A stretch of 64,000 nt of DNA from Acidobacteriota bacterium. GTDB taxonomy: Bacteria; Acidobacteriota; Terriglobia; Terriglobales; Acidobacteriaceae. The notes under the pieces were generated by a model. It was not told the DNA's origin, ran no database searches, and was given only the letters and a program-made list of their open reading frames with translations. Location: contig JAJXWA010000002.1 in the NCBI GenBank assembly GCA_021781795.1, positions 1 to 64,000 on the forward strand, given 5' to 3'. Position 1 is the first letter of the stretch. The number at the start of each line of letters is the position of its first letter. Below, in pieces: positions 17,658-26,595 of the stretch. The position numbers were made by a program, and so were the translations under genes.

Positions 17658-18443
17658 ATGGAACCAGCAGAGGCCGCACGCTATTGGGAAGCCAACGCCG
17701 AGACCTGGACACGCCATGTTCGCGCCGGCTATGACGGGTATCGGGACAAGCTCAACACTCCCGCATTTCTTGCGCTGCTACCGCCCGTGACTGGGCTCTC
17801 AGGTCTCGACATCGGCTGCGGCGAGGGAGAAAACACGCGCCACCTCGCGCGGATCGGGGCACGCATCACCGGCATCGATGTAGCACCCACTTTTATCCGC
17901 TACGCGCAGGCAGCCGAAGACCGAGAACCGTTAGGTATTCACTACAGAGGAGCCGACGCGCACGAACTCCCGTTCGCCGACAACTCATTCGATTTCGCCG
18001 TCGCATTCATGTCACTCATGGACATGCCGGATCAGCGCCGTGCGCTGTGCGAGGCAGCGCGAGTGCTACGCCCTGGCGGATTTCTGCAGTTCTCTATTCT
18101 GCATCCCTGCTTCGCACCACCCTATCGGCGCGTTCTGCGCGAAAAAGATGGTGCGGTGCGAGCCATTGAGTTGGCCCGCTACTTTGACGCCTGCGACGGC
18201 GAGATAGAGACGTGGTGGTTCTCCACGTTGCCCGAGGTGGAGCGCGCAGCCACCGAACCCTTCCGCATTCCGCGCTTTCATCGCACGCTCAGCAGTTGGG
18301 TCGAAATTCTGCTTCAAGCGGGCTTCCGTCTGGAAGCAATGGCCGAACCCTCCGCCAGCGCGGAACTCGCCGCAGCCGAGCCAATTCTGGCGGACACGCG
18401 CGTGGCTCCGCTCTTCCTGCACGTGAGGGCGCGCAAGGCTTAG
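17658..18443 (+). CDS. Class I SAM-dependent methyltransferase
   Basis: 261 aa. Motif I GLDIGCGEG (49-57) for SAM binding, followed by an acidic residue (ITGIDVAP), ADAHELPFADNSFDFAVAFMSLMDM (motifs II-III region) and LRPGGFLQFSILHPCF. The UbiE/MenG or type-11 methyltransferase group fits best; the substrate is unknown. AAGGAG lies nine bases before the ATG. Its last four bases overlap the end of the convergent galT gene. Confidence 0.85.
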   Translation: MEPAEAARYWEANAETWTRHVRAGYDGYRDKLNTPAFLALLPPVTGLSGLDIGCGEGENTRHLARIGARITGIDVAPTFIRYAQAAEDREPLGIHYRGADAHELPFADNSFDFAVAFMSLMDMPDQRRALCEAARVLRPGGFLQFSILHPCFAPPYRRVLREKDGAVRAIELARYFDACDGEIETWWFSTLPEVERAATEPFRIPRFHRTLSSWVEILLQAGFRLEAMAEPSASAELAAAEPILADTRVAPLFLHVRARKA

Positions 18444-19486
18444 ACTCGCGGCCAAAAGTGAACCTCTGAGCATGTGCGCAGCCGCTCCGCCGCACTTTCC
18501 GCCGTGATATCGCGCTGCGGCATGCCGAGCATCTCAAAGCCCACCATGAACTTCCGCACCGTGGCTGAACGAAGAAGCGGCGGGTAAAAATGAGCATGGA
18601 AGTGCCACTCCGGATGGTCCATTCCGTCTGTCGGCGTCTGATGAAATCCCATCGTGTACGGGAAGCTCGTCTCAAAGAGATTGTCGAAGCGCGTCGTGAT
18701 GCGTTTCAGCGCGTCGGCCAGCCCATCGCGTTCTTCGGTGCTGAGTTGCGGCATCGCGCCCAGATGCCTGCGGCTCACAAGCAGCACCTCGAAGGGCCAC
18801 ACGGCCCACCACGGCACCAGAGCCGCGAAGTGATCGTTCTCAAAAATTATCCGCTGGCCACTTGCGCGCTCTGCTGCCAGATACTCACACATCAGGCAAC
18901 AGCCCGTTTGCGCCAGGTGGAATTTCTGCGCTGCGGTTTCTTCTGCGGGCTCGTCGGGAATAAAGTCCGTCGACCAGATCTGCCCGTGCGGGTGCGGATT
19001 ACTCGCCCCCATCATCGCGCCGCGATTCTCGAATATCTGCACGTATTGGATCCAGTCAAGCGCGCTCAGTTCTTCGTACTCCTGCGTCCAGGCATCCACT
19101 ACGCGGCGAATCTCGGGCTGCGTCATCCGCGCCAGGGTGAGGCTGTGGTCTGGGTGGAAGCACAGCACCTTGCAGAGCCCTCGAGCAGGCTTGGCAACCA
19201 GCAGCGGCGAAGCTGGCGCCGGTGTTGCCGCGGGAGCTTCGGGCAATAGCGCGGCGTAATCGTTTACAAAAGTGAAGATCGAATCGTATGTGGGGTTCAT
19301 ATGCCCACCAGCCCGCTTGTTGCCCGGGCACAAATAACATTCGGAGTCATAGCGGATCGCCGAGGGCTGCGTCTTCTGGGCCACCTCGCCCTGCCACGGC
19401 CGCTGGGTACGGTGTGGCGAAACAAGTACCCAAGCCTGCCGCAACGGATTCCAGCGGCGATGGGGAAACTGCCATTGTGAGTTCAT
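18440..19486 (-). CDS. galT: Galactose-1-phosphate uridylyltransferase
   Basis: 348 aa, normal GalT size. The catalytic SNPHPHGQ motif is intact (His165-Pro-His167-Gly-Gln); the second His forms the uridylyl intermediate. Zinc-site cysteines Cys50-x2-Cys53 (YLCPGN) and the RWNPLRQAWVLVSPHRTQRPW opening are typical. Converts galactose-1-P and UDP-glucose to UDP-galactose and glucose-1-P in the Leloir pathway. No galK, galE or galM is adjacent, so here it may serve glycan precursor supply. Confidence 0.95.
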   Translation of the reverse strand: MNSQWQFPHRRWNPLRQAWVLVSPHRTQRPWQGEVAQKTQPSAIRYDSECYLCPGNKRAGGHMNPTYDSIFTFVNDYAALLPEAPAATPAPASPLLVAKPARGLCKVLCFHPDHSLTLARMTQPEIRRVVDAWTQEYEELSALDWIQYVQIFENRGAMMGASNPHPHGQIWSTDFIPDEPAEETAAQKFHLAQTGCCLMCEYLAAERASGQRIIFENDHFAALVPWWAVWPFEVLLVSRRHLGAMPQLSTEERDGLADALKRITTRFDNLFETSFPYTMGFHQTPTDGMDHPEWHFHAHFYPPLLRSATVRKFMVGFEMLGMPQRDITAESAAERLRTCSEVHFWPRV

Positions 19487-19534
19487 TGATGCTCCCGAAC
19501 GTCAGTGTAATTCCCTGCTGTCATGCGTTGGCCC

Positions 19535-19993
19535 TCAATCCTTCACGGGAAGCAGAATCTCCGTGACGAGATCCTCGACTGGCGTCACGTTGGGATCGTT
19601 CACATAGTGTTCGATCGCAAAGTCGTCGCGCAACTTGCAGTGTTCCTGCGTCGCAATCTGCCAAACCCGGCCCGACGCCTCCGGCAGATCGGTGTACGGC
19701 CCGGTCAGCACAAAGCGCCGATAGCGTCCGCCTTGAAGCCGCTCATAGGCCAGACCTTCCGGCAGCTCAACGGGGGGCGACGCCAGCATGAACCCTGCGC
19801 GATAAACCTGCGCTGCTGCTTTGTAGAGCGCCATCGCCCCGGTGATTGTGTTGTGCGCTGTCAACGCAGCCGCTTTCGCATGAAGACTCTGCCACGCAGA
19901 TTGCGCGGTCTGCGCGAAGGCGCCAACGCGCTCGATAAACACGTAATGCGTCGCCGGCCAATCGACGATTTCTTCCCGTTCCGTGAGAAGCAT
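19535..19993 (-). CDS. GyrI-like / AraC effector-binding domain protein
   Basis: 152 aa. A strong AGGAGG site eight bases before 19993 fixes the start; a longer frame exists upstream but overlaps the ATP-grasp gene. Two-repeat GyrI-like architecture: THYVFIERVGAFAQTAQSAWQSL, then GLAYERLQGGRYRRFVLTGPYTDLPEASGRVWQ and DFAIEHYVNDPNVTPVEDLVTEILLPV, the last being the hallmark conserved end of the family. Such proteins bind small hydrophobic ligands and can hydrolyse or sequester them. It lies 31 bases after the ATP-grasp gene and is probably co-transcribed. Confidence 0.8.
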   Translation of the reverse strand: MLLTEREEIVDWPATHYVFIERVGAFAQTAQSAWQSLHAKAAALTAHNTITGAMALYKAAAQVYRAGFMLASPPVELPEGLAYERLQGGRYRRFVLTGPYTDLPEASGRVWQIATQEHCKLRDDFAIEHYVNDPNVTPVEDLVTEILLPVKD

Positions 19994-20024
19994 GAGCGAC
20001 CTCCTCGCTTCGGCAGACATTCTC

Positions 20025-21230
20025 TCACGCAGGTGGCTTCTCCGGCGGCGGCATCTGCGCCAGGAAGCGCTCCGCAAAGACAGCGCTGTAACCCTCAAGC
20101 AGAGCCCGGACGCGTTCCGGATCTTCCGAGCGCACGATCAACCCGGCATGGTGATGCTTCTTCATCCTGAATACGATCTCGGGAGCGTCAAACGCGGAAG
20201 TGTCCGGCTCTGCTGTCGTGGCAAGGCACAGCACGCTGCCTGCGTAGCCCTGCTGAACCTCGGGCAGGGTGTAGGTTTCGTCGTGCAGTTGAGCCACTTC
20301 CAGTTTGGCCCACTCGCGCCAGAGGTTAATGCCGGTCGCGGTGGCCACCAGGTCGGCGATGAATGCGCCGCCAACGCGCGCAGCAACCTCAAGGAAGTAG
20401 TAGCGCCCATCGGCATGAGCGCGAATGTACTCCGCGTGCGCTACGCCTTGCGCCATTCCCAGCACAGGCACCAGGGCCGCATTGATCGCGGTCAGTTCCT
20501 CCCAGTCGCGGCCGGCGCGATCCACGGTGCGCGTTGTAAAGACGCCGCCTTCGTGCATCACCTGCATCGGGGGTCTGCCGTACTGATGCACGGCCGAAAA
20601 GACAACCCGTCCTTCGTTCACAATTGAATCCACGTGGAAGATGTCGCCGGGCACAAACTGCTCCAGCAGGAAGTAGCTCTGCCGGTCGCCCAACTCATCG
20701 AGAGCGCGCCACAGTTGCTCCGGTTCATTTATCTTCCGGATGCCGAGGGCGGAGGCCTCAGCGCGCGGCTTGAGCAGCCACGGCGCCGGTACCCGCGCCA
20801 TGTAGGCACGCAGTTCGTCGTAATTCAAGACCCGGCAGAACTCCGGAACCAGAAAGCCGGCCTCGCGCGCGCCGATACGCATGGCCAGCTTGTCGCGATA
20901 GAACGCAGTCGTGGAAACGTCCATTCCATGGATGCGCATGTGCTCGCGCAGTTGCGCCGCGGTCTCCAGGTCGAATTCGTCGAGCGCAATGATTCGGTCG
21001 AAGCGACGCCCACGAGCCATCCAGCACACCGTGTGCAGCATCTGCTCGCGCGTCATCCCTGCCGGCATCGTGGCAAGATCTTCCAGCGCTTCACGCGGCC
21101 AGGCAGCGTCCTTCAGCTTTTCAACTGTTAGCAGGGTCGGCAGTACGCCCAGTTCAGCGCACTGGCGCAAAAAGTCGTGGCCCTTCTCATAACTGGCGAT
21201 ACAGAGAAATCGCGGAGAGTCGCTCGGCAC
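20025..21230 (-). CDS. ATP-grasp domain enzyme
   Basis: 401 aa from the GTG at 21230 (GGGAG six bases upstream); a TTG at 21245 is the alternative. ATP-grasp features: FYRDKLAMRIGAREAGFLVPEF (lid), PWLLKPRAEASALGIRKI (nucleotide-binding Lys), FLLEQFVPGDIFHVDSIV and a metal-site YYFLEVAARVGGAFIADLV. This group joins a carboxylate to an amine using ATP and includes enzymes such as carnosine/BL00235-type ligases. The product is unknown. Followed by a GyrI-like ligand-binding protein in the same direction, which may handle or sense the product. Confidence 0.8.
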   Translation of the reverse strand: MPSDSPRFLCIASYEKGHDFLRQCAELGVLPTLLTVEKLKDAAWPREALEDLATMPAGMTREQMLHTVCWMARGRRFDRIIALDEFDLETAAQLREHMRIHGMDVSTTAFYRDKLAMRIGAREAGFLVPEFCRVLNYDELRAYMARVPAPWLLKPRAEASALGIRKINEPEQLWRALDELGDRQSYFLLEQFVPGDIFHVDSIVNEGRVVFSAVHQYGRPPMQVMHEGGVFTTRTVDRAGRDWEELTAINAALVPVLGMAQGVAHAEYIRAHADGRYYFLEVAARVGGAFIADLVATATGINLWREWAKLEVAQLHDETYTLPEVQQGYAGSVLCLATTAEPDTSAFDAPEIVFRMKKHHHAGLIVRSEDPERVRALLEGYSAVFAERFLAQMPPPEKPPA

Positions 21231-21325
21231 AAGGCACTCCCTCAAGGGAATTGGACCACGGAATCACGATAGTTCTACCATAGGCTTGCACCATTCGCTT
21301 CAACAGAATGCAAAGGACTGACCGA

Positions 21326-21955
21326 ATGCTCTCGGCCCGCGCCATCGTGGATCTCCAGGACCTGCTCACGCAAGCCGGTCACATTGCAGCCGCTCCGGAT
21401 GCGAACGTGCAGATTGCCGGCCCTGAGTGCGTGTGGCTGGAGCATGTCGCACGCCAGCACCGAGCGAACTTTGCTCTCTGGCACATCGAGGACGAGGCAC
21501 GCACGCCCGGCGCTGCCGACGCTGTACTGGCCCAGGTCAAGCGCCGCATCGACCGGACGAATCAGTTGCGCAACGACCTGGCCGAAGAGCTCGATCGCTT
21601 TCTGCTGGAGTGGCTCGCGCCGCAAGGACTGCCCCGGTCCGGCGCTCCGTTGCATTCCGAGTCCCCCGGCCTGATGATTGATCGGCTGTCCATCCTGGCT
21701 CTCAAGATCTATCACACACACGAAGAGATGGAGCGGGCCAATGCAGCCCCGGAGCATGGGGAGCGAAACCGGGCGCGGCTCGCCATTCTGACGGAGCAAC
21801 GTGGGGATCTGGCTGGTTGCCTCGATGCGCTCTGGCAGGAGACGCTGGCGGGCACGCGCCGATTCAAAATCTACCGGCAGATGAAGATGTACAACGATCC
21901 GACCTTGAATCCGGCGATCTATGCCAATCAAAAGGAGATGGAGAACGGCGATTGA
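21326..21955 (+). CDS. DUF4254 family protein
   Basis: 209 aa; AAAGGA eight bases before 21326 decides that start. Largely alpha-helical. Conserved family segments are LEHVARQHRANFALWHIEDEARTP, RRIDRTNQLRNDLAEELD, SESPGLMIDRLSILALKIYHTHEEMER and KIYRQMKMYNDPTLNPAIY. DUF4254 proteins have no established biochemical role but often sit near glycan genes. Divergent from the ATP-grasp gene. Confidence 0.8.
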   Translation: MLSARAIVDLQDLLTQAGHIAAAPDANVQIAGPECVWLEHVARQHRANFALWHIEDEARTPGAADAVLAQVKRRIDRTNQLRNDLAEELDRFLLEWLAPQGLPRSGAPLHSESPGLMIDRLSILALKIYHTHEEMERANAAPEHGERNRARLAILTEQRGDLAGCLDALWQETLAGTRRFKIYRQMKMYNDPTLNPAIYANQKEMENGD

Positions 21956-22125
21956 CTATGCTTGGCGGGCCATCCCGGATTCTGACACCCCGCACGCAAC
22001 CATTGACGTAAGCCGGGGTTCTGCGTATAAAGGTGGCTCTAGCGGTGTATTTCGTGTGCAACTGTACTTGAGAGAGACTTCCGCTCCGGATGCACTGCTA
22101 AAGATTGCGAGCTCACGGCAAATTC

Positions 22126-22689
22126 ATGACGCAAGAGGTCCGAGCCACGGCGGCAAGCCGCAAAAAATCCCCTACGCTGGCAGCCAAGTCCGGTGGCCGG
22201 TCCACTCCTGCTCCTGCACTCAATCTGCACCCTTATCAGGCAGCAGTTCAACTCGTGCAGCAAGGCAAGTACGAGAAGGCCCTAGCCGCCTTCGAGAAGC
22301 TTCTTCCGACCGCTCCCCCCGAGATTGTGGAGCGCTGCCGCATGTACATGCAGACCTGCCAGCGCCAGCTTGAGCAGAAAGGGTTGGCCTTCCTCACGCC
22401 GGAGGAAGAATTTGATTACGCAATTTCTCAGCTGAATGCCGGCTATTTCGAGGAGGCGGGAGACCAGCTCGAGAGCATCCTGTCCAGACATCCCGCCGCG
22501 GACTATGCGCTGTACGGCCTGGCCGTGCTCGACTCTATCACTGGCCGCGCCGATGAGTGCCTTGAGCACCTCGCGCGTGCGATTGAGATGAATCCGAGAA
22601 ATCGGTTGCAGGCACGCACGGACAACGACTTCCAAGGCATGGTGGACGACCCCCGTTTCACGGAACTGCTGTATCCTGAAGTTCCGTAA
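22126..22689 (+). CDS. TPR-repeat protein
   Basis: 187 aa. After a basic, low-complexity N-terminus (RATAASRKKSPTLAAKSGGR), three to four helical repeats of TPR type are visible: HPYQAAVQLVQQGKYEKALAAFEKLLP, EFDYAISQLNAGYFEEAGDQLESILSRHP and YALYGLAVLDSITGRADECLEHLARAIEMNPRN. Likely a protein-protein interaction scaffold; no signal peptide. A TTG at 22105 could extend it by seven residues. Precedes yvcK by 27 bases, so probably one transcript. Confidence 0.75.
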   Translation: MTQEVRATAASRKKSPTLAAKSGGRSTPAPALNLHPYQAAVQLVQQGKYEKALAAFEKLLPTAPPEIVERCRMYMQTCQRQLEQKGLAFLTPEEEFDYAISQLNAGYFEEAGDQLESILSRHPAADYALYGLAVLDSITGRADECLEHLARAIEMNPRNRLQARTDNDFQGMVDDPRFTELLYPEVP

Positions 22690-22716
22690 CGAAATTGGGA
22701 CTCTGCGCACTCTTTC

Positions 22717-23781
22717 ATGCTGTCATCGCTCAATTCGGGCACCACGACTCACCCTGACCCTGCAGAGGCTGCTCAGGCTTCATCGTCCCTACGCGTGGTC
22801 GCCATCGGCGGGGGTACCGGTTTGTCCACTTTGCTGCGTGGCCTGCGACGCTATGTGTCTCTGCCGGGCCAACCCTGCGGCGAGCTCTGCAAGGTTGCCG
22901 ATCTTGCGGCCGTGGTCACAGTCACGGATGACGGCGGCTCCTCGGGTCGCCTGCGCAAAGACTTCAACATGCTGCCACCCGGCGACCTGCGCAATTGCAT
23001 GGTGGCTCTCAGCGAAGAGGAAGATCTTCTCGTCAGGCTCTTTGCCCACCGCTTTCGCTCCGGCGATGCTCTGGAAGGGCATAATTTTGGCAATCTATTT
23101 GTCGCGGCGCTGACCGAGATTACTGGCGACTTCGCGCACGCCATTCAACTCGCATCGAAGATTCTTGCGACACGAGGCCGCATCTACCCCGTGACCACTA
23201 CCAACGCGACACTGGTCGCTCGCATGACCGACGGCTCAATTGTCCGTGGGGAGACGAACATTACGGCAAGCCGCCAGCGAATTGAGCAGCTGGTACTTGA
23301 TCCGCCGGATGCAGCGGCGGTACCTGAGACCCTGGAGGCCATCCACCGCGCCGACCTCATCACGGTAGGGCCGGGCTCGCTTTACACCTCGCTCATCACC
23401 AATCTGCTCGTTCGCGGCATTCCTGAGGCTATCTCGGAGGCACGCGGAATCAGGGTCTTTATCTGCAACCTGATGACGCAAGCCAATGAGAGCCTGGGAC
23501 TCGCTGCATCCGAGCACATTGAGCGCATTTATGAGCACACGCGCTTGCCCATCTTCGATTACGCGATTGTGAACACCACGCCCTTCTCGACAGCCACGTT
23601 AGAGCGTTACGCACTGGAAAACGCAGCGCCAATCCTGCCCGACATAGAGCGAATTGAAGCTCTCGGTGTGCGCTGTGTTACCGGGAACTTCGCCCTGGAA
23701 GGAAATGTGGTTCGACATGCTGCCAACCGGCTCGCCGCAGAGTTACTAACCCTAGCCCAATCTGGCGCGCGCAAGCGCTGA
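22717..23781 (+). CDS. yvcK: YvcK/CofD-like gluconeogenesis factor
   Basis: 354 aa. After about 25 variable residues come VVAIGGGTGLSTLLRGLR, VVTVTDDGGSSGRLRKDFNMLPPGDLRNCMVAL, RSGDALEGHNFGNLFVAALTEITGDF and DLITVGPGSLYTSLITNLLV, which are diagnostic for the YvcK branch of the CofD superfamily. In Bacillus this UDP-sugar-binding protein affects growth on gluconeogenic carbon and cell-wall homeostasis. The usual partners whiA and rapZ are not beside it here. Confidence 0.9.
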   Translation: MLSSLNSGTTTHPDPAEAAQASSSLRVVAIGGGTGLSTLLRGLRRYVSLPGQPCGELCKVADLAAVVTVTDDGGSSGRLRKDFNMLPPGDLRNCMVALSEEEDLLVRLFAHRFRSGDALEGHNFGNLFVAALTEITGDFAHAIQLASKILATRGRIYPVTTTNATLVARMTDGSIVRGETNITASRQRIEQLVLDPPDAAAVPETLEAIHRADLITVGPGSLYTSLITNLLVRGIPEAISEARGIRVFICNLMTQANESLGLAASEHIERIYEHTRLPIFDYAIVNTTPFSTATLERYALENAAPILPDIERIEALGVRCVTGNFALEGNVVRHAANRLAAELLTLAQSGARKR

Positions 23782-23878
23782 ATAAACTCCAGTCCGGCCA
23801 CGAATTTTCTTTCCCTGTGCCTCTGCTCGCACTACTGTAGAAGCTGCTTTTGGCAATGCCAGCCTCAGAGGAGGAGGA

Positions 23879-24367
23879 ATGATCAAATCGCATCTTCCCA
23901 TTGTTTTCACCATTTACCTCGCCATGACCGTGCTTTCGGCTGATGCACAGACCAGGAAGCCGGGCTTGTGGGAGATTACGACGACCATGGCGTGGCAGCA
24001 GTCTCCCTTCCCCGCTGGCATGAACCCTGGCGGAGGCCCGCATGTCACGCAGATCTGCGTGACCCAGGCGCAAATCGACAAGTACGGTTCTGTCCCGCCT
24101 GACGTGCATGGCGACTGCAAAATCAGCGATGTTGTAAAGAAGGCAAATGGCATGACCGCGCAAATGGTCTGCACCGGTCATCTATCCGGTAAGGGGGATA
24201 TTTCCGCCAGTTGGACCGACGCCGAACACTCCACCAGCAAGGTTCATTTCGTCGGATCTATGCAGATGGGGCCCCGTTCGCAGCCCTACGAGTGGACCGC
24301 TGAAAGCTCGGCTGTGTTCAAGAATGCAGACTGTGGCAACGTCAAACCGGTCCCCGATGCGCACTAG
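23879..24367 (+). CDS. DUF3617 exported protein
   Basis: 162 aa. AGGAGGA abuts the ATG at 23879. A signal peptide (MIKSHLPIVFTIYLAMTVLSADA) precedes RKPGLWEITTTMAW, the opening hallmark of DUF3617 (a GLWE motif). The family pattern of spaced cysteines follows (QICVT, GDCKISD, MVCTGH, DCGN). Small periplasmic beta-rich proteins of unknown role. Confidence 0.75.
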   Translation: MIKSHLPIVFTIYLAMTVLSADAQTRKPGLWEITTTMAWQQSPFPAGMNPGGGPHVTQICVTQAQIDKYGSVPPDVHGDCKISDVVKKANGMTAQMVCTGHLSGKGDISASWTDAEHSTSKVHFVGSMQMGPRSQPYEWTAESSAVFKNADCGNVKPVPDAH

Positions 24368-24412
24368 AAAGTCAGAAGCCGTTCACCGGTCAACCCAGTG
24401 TGCAGTTGCTTT

Positions 24413-24501
24413 TGGTGCCCGGAGGGGGAATCGAACCCCCACGGAGGGTAAGCTCCTGCGGATTTTAAGTCCGCTGCGTCTGCCAGTTTCGCCATCCGGG
24501 C
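24413..24501 (-). tRNA. tRNA-Leu (anticodon TAA)
   Basis: Minus strand reads GCCCGGA from 24501 and closes with TCCGGGC, discriminator A at 24416 and encoded CCA at 24415-24413. The anticodon loop CTTAAAA between GCGGA and TCCGC gives TAA. A long variable arm (AGGAGCTTACCCTCC region) and T-arm GGGGGTTCGATTCCCCC make it a class II tRNA of 86 nt without CCA. Confidence 0.95.
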
Positions 24502-24534
24502 ACGGATTGGACGCTCTTCCATCTTAAACAGCCT

Positions 24535-24566
24535 CGCAGTGATGCGTTGGATGCCGCATCACTGCG
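24535..24566 (-). terminator. Hairpin after the esterase gene
   Basis: Perfect 12-bp inverted repeat CGCAGTGATGCG (24535-24546) / CGCATCACTGCG (24555-24566) with an 8-base loop, lying between the minus-strand esterase stop and tRNA-Leu. No T-tract follows, so it may be a factor-dependent end or an RNA-processing structure. An inverted copy of part of it (GATGCGGCATC at 24623-24633) lies nearby. Confidence 0.45.
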
Positions 24567-24678
24567 AACTTCGGTTGGGCCGTCGCGTGCAGGCCAGCCG
24601 ACTCACAACTCCATCGCACTGCGATGCGGCATCGACGCTGTCCAGGGCCAGTCGTTCAGCTTGCGCCTATCACGCACT

Positions 24679-25389
24679 TCAAAGGTACTGCTGCATCATG
24701 CGCTGCCAGGTCGGCCAGTCGTGTGAGTTCCAGGAGTCCCACACATAGAGCTTGTGCGGAATGCCTTTCTCGTTCAGAATCCGGTCCATGTTGCGGTTCT
24801 GCCCAAGACACTGATCATCCCACCCGGTCGCAAAGACATAGGTGTTGCGGCGAAAACGATCCAGGTACCACGGATCCTGCAGATTCGGCAGGTAGTGGGT
24901 GGGCAGATTGAAGTAGCAATCCGTGTCGTAATAGCCGCCGAGAAAGCTCGCCAGGTCGAATGCGCCAGACATTGACAGCAGCCCGGTAAAAAGATCGGGA
25001 TGCCGAAATGCGGCATTCGCGGCGTGGTATCCGCCGAAGCTGCAGCCGAGCGCGACCAGGTGCGCATCGTGGTTCTTCTGTCGAATCAGTGGTACGACTT
25101 CGCTGACCAGATAGTCTTCATATTGAACGTGCCGCGCAATGCGCCACCGCGGCGGCACCTGCCGGTTGTACCAGCTCTCCGAGTCTACTGAATCGACGCA
25201 GAAAAGCTGCAAGCCACCAGCCTCCAGCCGGTCCGCGACCGCGCCCACCATCCCTCGATCTTCAAATTCAAAGAACCGCCCGCCTGAGGTTGGGAACACG
25301 AGCACTGGAAGCCCGCCGTGCCCGAAGACGAGCAATTCCATCGCGCGTCCCAGTCGGGAGGAATGCCATGTGTGATATTCGCGGTTCAT
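24679..25389 (-). CDS. Esterase (alpha/beta hydrolase, esterase-D-like)
   Basis: 236 aa. Nucleophile elbow GCSFGG with Ser117, an Asp candidate in TGWDDQC near 188 and His223 in SHDWPTW complete a plausible catalytic triad. The opening HTWHSSRLGRAMELLVFGHGGLPVLVFPTSGGRFFEFEDRGM is typical of a family annotated as putative esterases. No signal peptide. Substrate unknown. Divergent from a second esterase-D-like gene, so the pair may act on related esters. Confidence 0.8.
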   Translation of the reverse strand: MNREYHTWHSSRLGRAMELLVFGHGGLPVLVFPTSGGRFFEFEDRGMVGAVADRLEAGGLQLFCVDSVDSESWYNRQVPPRWRIARHVQYEDYLVSEVVPLIRQKNHDAHLVALGCSFGGYHAANAAFRHPDLFTGLLSMSGAFDLASFLGGYYDTDCYFNLPTHYLPNLQDPWYLDRFRRNTYVFATGWDDQCLGQNRNMDRILNEKGIPHKLYVWDSWNSHDWPTWQRMMQQYL

Positions 25390-25581
25390 CTGAATTTTCT
25401 TTCCCGCCCAAACCCATTCCGGAGCCCTCAGAGCAGCGTATCAACGACTTCCTGCGCACAGAGCCGCCCGCTTGCCTGCCCGTTGGGCTTTGGTGAACGG
25501 CAGATTTCTTGATACTGTAACAGCCACAGGCATGTTTTCCCACAGACTCCGCCCGCTTGTGCAACAAGGACCTCGCAGGGA

Positions 25582-26430
25582 TTGAACCCGGAACTGAAAT
25601 CGACGGCGCCAGAACAGGATGCCTCCATCCCCATTGAGCCCTTGCCGCCGCATCCACGGTTGCGGCTTCATCGCTCATTTTCAAGTGCCCATCTGCCCGA
25701 TAGCCGGAATGTGATCGTCTATCTTCCTCCTGGATACGAGGCGCACGCTTCGCGGACATATCCGGCTCTCTATCTCCACGACGGCCAGAATCTCTTCGAT
25801 GGCCGCACGTCGTACGTCGCCGGGCGCACATGGGAGGTTCGCGAATCGGCTGACGCCGCCATTGAAGAGGGCGAAGTCGAACCTCTTATCATCGTCGGCA
25901 TCTACAACGCCGGAAGCCGCCGCATCGCCGAATACACGCCGGACCGCAATCGCCAGCTTGGCGGAGGTGAAGCTGCGGCCCACGGGAGGATGATTACGCA
26001 GGAGCTGATGCCGTGGATCGCGCAACAGTATCGTGTGCGGGATGATCGCACCTCAACTGGCATCGGCGGCTCGTCGCTTGGCGGGCTGGTCAGCCTCTAC
26101 CTCGGCCTCAGCGTCCCAGAGCGCTTCGGCAAGCTTGCCCTGCTCTCGCCCAGCGTCTGGTGGAACCAGAAAAGCATCCTCGGTTATTTGAATGAGCGCG
26201 CGCCCGAAATCTGGGAACGCCCGCGCATCTGGCTTGACGTGGGCGATGGCGAAGGGACGCGGACCGTGCGCGATGTGGAGCAACTGGCCCGCCGCCTCAA
26301 GGCAAATGGCTGGAACCCGCATCATACGATGCACTTCGAGCGCGTCGCTGGCGGAACGCATGATGAATCGAGCTGGGCCCTGCGCGTGCGCCCCATGCTG
26401 AAGTTTCTCTTCCCTGCCAAGCCGCAATAG
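25582..26430 (+). CDS. Esterase-D / enterochelin-esterase-like hydrolase
   Basis: 282 aa with a TTG start at 25582; no ATG lies in frame before the conserved part, and GCAGGG precedes it. RNVIVYLPPGYEA, YPALYLHDGQNLFDG, ELMPWIAQQYRV and GGSSLGGL (Ser165) identify the esterase-D family; His is likely in GTHDESSW. Cytoplasmic by lack of a signal sequence. It may hydrolyse acyl or siderophore esters, but nothing nearby points to siderophores. Confidence 0.8.
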   Translation: MNPELKSTAPEQDASIPIEPLPPHPRLRLHRSFSSAHLPDSRNVIVYLPPGYEAHASRTYPALYLHDGQNLFDGRTSYVAGRTWEVRESADAAIEEGEVEPLIIVGIYNAGSRRIAEYTPDRNRQLGGGEAAAHGRMITQELMPWIAQQYRVRDDRTSTGIGGSSLGGLVSLYLGLSVPERFGKLALLSPSVWWNQKSILGYLNERAPEIWERPRIWLDVGDGEGTRTVRDVEQLARRLKANGWNPHHTMHFERVAGGTHDESSWALRVRPMLKFLFPAKPQ

Positions 26431-26431
26431 C

Positions 26432-26461
26432 TTGATTCCAACGGGCGCTTTCGGCGATACT
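26432..26461 (+). promoter_or_regulatory. Putative promoter of rpsP
   Basis: TTGATT (26432-26437) and GATACT (26456-26461) with an 18-base spacer, right after the esterase stop and about 135 bases before rpsP. Confidence 0.4.
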
Positions 26462-26595
26462 TAGGTGTTGAGTCTTGCGCAGGCCGGACGAGCCGTCTGG
26501 CCTTTCGTTTGGTCGGCAACTGTTTCCCGCCGCCAACCTGCATGGCAAAGACCGTATCCGCACTGGAACTTGAAAGGAACTGGAACCTCGTGGTC

